6,024 bases of DNA, taken from contig NZCU01000044.1 of assembly GCA_002688395.1 (NCBI GenBank), positions 1-6,024 of the forward strand. Reading direction: 5' to 3'. This document shows, one piece after another, positions 4,977 to 6,024 of the stretch (positions are counted from its first letter, which is position 1; every line of letters starts with the position of its first letter). The DNA is from Nanobdellota archaeon (GTDB taxonomy: Archaea; Nanobdellota; Nanobdellia; SCGC-AAA011-G17; ARS1403). The position numbers were made by a program, and so were the translations under genes. The notes under the pieces are model-generated. The model was given only the letters and a program-made list of their open reading frames with translations, did not search any database and was not told the origin of the DNA.

Positions 4977-6024
4977 ATGGCAAAAAATATAGCTATAGAG
5001 TTAGCAAAAAAACAACAAGCGATATCAGTTTCTCAATTTTTTGAAAGAAATAGACATTTATTAGGTTTTGATAATCCTAGAAGAGCGCTATTAACAACAA
5101 TTAAAGAAGCTGTGGATAATTCTTTAGATGCGTGTGAAGAAGCGAGAATCTTACCTTCAATAAAAGTTATTATAAAACAATTACAAGAAGAGAGATTTTC
5201 GGTTATTGTAGAAGATAATGGACCTGGAATTGTTAGGAAACAGATCCCCCATATTTTTGCGAGATTATTGTATGGTAGTAAGTTTTTCTCAATGAAACAA
5301 AGTAGGGGTCAGCAAGGAATTGGTATTAGTGCTGCGGTTTTATATGCTCAATTAACGACTGGAAAGCCGGCTAAAATTATTACGAAGATTTCTAAAAATA
5401 AACCTGCGCATTATTATGAATTAAAGATAGATACAAAAAATAATGAACCTGTAATTGTAGATAAAAAACAAGTTCCTTTTGATAATGATAATGGTATTAG
5501 GGTTGAGTTAGAGATGGAAGCAATATATCAAAAAGGTGTTAGGGGTGTTGATGAATATTTAAAACAGACTATAATTGCGAATCCACATACTGAATTAGTT
5601 TATATAAATCCTGAAGGAAAAAAAGTAACATATCCAAGGGCTACAGAAGATTTACCTGTAGAGCCAAAAGAAATTAAACCGCATCCTCATGGAATTGAGT
5701 TAGGAATTTTTATTTCTATGTTAAATGTTACTAAGGCTAAAACATTATCTGCTTTTTTAACTAAGGAATTTATAAGATTAAGTGGTGCTAATGTTAAAAA
5801 AATTTTAAGTGGTATTGATGTTGCTACTACTACAAAACCTAAAGATATTGATAGAGACTTAGCAGAAAAAATTTACAAAGCTATTCAAGGAACTAAATTA
5901 ATTGCTCCTCCTACTAATTGTTTGTCTCCTATTGGAGAGGAAGCTTTACAAAAATCTTTTGAGAAAGAAGTTCCTGCTGAGTTTTTTGCATCGACTATAA
6001 GACCCGCTGCTGTTTATAGAGGGA
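4977..6024 (+). CDS. top6B: DNA topoisomerase VI subunit B (3'-truncated by window edge)
   Basis: The ATPase subunit of topoisomerase VI, a type IIB enzyme that passes one duplex through another to relax supercoils and decatenate chromosomes; it works as an A2B2 complex with the DNA-cutting subunit A. The frame runs open to the window edge, giving 349 residues of a protein usually about 500-600 long. The GHKL (Bergerat) ATP fold occupies about 1-220: N-box KEAVDNSLDAC with E44 and N48, G1 box EDNGPGI at 79-85 with D80, and glycine-rich lid SRGQQGIGIS at 109-118. The H2TH insertion follows at about 230-310, then the hallmark PPTNCLSPIGEEAL (311-324) opening the transducer domain, whose catalytic lysine lies beyond the edge. 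All visible ATP-binding residues are intact. The start at 4977 fits the upstream TATA element and the family N-terminus. Subunit A is expected downstream but is not visible. Confidence 0.97.
   Translation, partial: MAKNIAIELAKKQQAISVSQFFERNRHLLGFDNPRRALLTTIKEAVDNSLDACEEARILPSIKVIIKQLQEERFSVIVEDNGPGIVRKQIPHIFARLLYGSKFFSMKQSRGQQGIGISAAVLYAQLTTGKPAKIITKISKNKPAHYYELKIDTKNNEPVIVDKKQVPFDNDNGIRVELEMEAIYQKGVRGVDEYLKQTIIANPHTELVYINPEGKKVTYPRATEDLPVEPKEIKPHPHGIELGIFISMLNVTKAKTLSAFLTKEFIRLSGANVKKILSGIDVATTTKPKDIDRDLAEKIYKAIQGTKLIAPPTNCLSPIGEEALQKSFEKEVPAEFFASTIRPAAVYRG

Noticed and set aside
1..6024. Mobile elements, CRISPR arrays, tRNA or rRNA genes, or minus-strand genes
   Set aside because: No transposase, terminal inverted repeats, regularly spaced direct repeats or RNA gene signatures were seen, and the + strand coding genes account for nearly every base.

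Overview
The window is a compact, AT-rich piece of an archaeal chromosome carrying nine protein genes, all on the + strand, with gaps of at most about 43 bases. The gene set is purely archaeal: MCM helicase, an RPA32-like single-strand binding protein, aIF2-beta, DUF424, NMD3, aIF1A, a Dim2/Pno1-type KH protein and topoisomerase VI subunit B. Very low G+C, arginine encoded almost only by AGA/AGG, short proteins and near-absent spacers suggest a small-genome, probably mesophilic lineage such as the DPANN archaea (Pacearchaeota/Woesearchaeota-like). That placement is inference; no rRNA gene is present to confirm it.

Layout. (1) 1-1404: C-terminal two thirds of MCM, cut by the left edge. (2) 1438-2106: RPA32-like protein (OB fold plus winged helix). 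(3) 2142-4025: a tight four-gene unit of aIF2-beta, an unrecognised 154-aa protein, DUF424 and NMD3, with junctions of +1, +1 and -11 nt. (4) 4066-4933: aIF1A and the KH protein, 1 nt apart. (5) 4977-6024: topoisomerase VI B, cut by the right edge. No RNA gene, mobile element, CRISPR array or long non-coding stretch was seen.

Regulation. Four of the gaps carry an A/T-rich element centred about 25-28 nt before the next ATG. Three share a BRE/TATA-like core, AAAC(C/G)TTTA, that begins 35, 35 and 37 nt before the start codon. This spacing fits leaderless transcription of each unit. I see no convincing Shine-Dalgarno sequence, even at the internal junctions, where TAA-N-ATG arrangements suggest coupled reinitiation.

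How the genes fit together. Replication and topology genes (mcm, RPA32-like, top6B) flank genes for translation initiation and ribosome maturation (aIF2-beta, aIF1A, NMD3, Dim2-like KH). This matches the replication/translation gene clustering already described for archaea. The two least understood products, the 154-aa protein and DUF424, sit between aIF2-beta and NMD3 in one operon and are therefore candidates for a role in initiation or ribosome assembly. The RIO1 kinase gene that often lies between aIF1A and the KH gene in other archaea is absent here.
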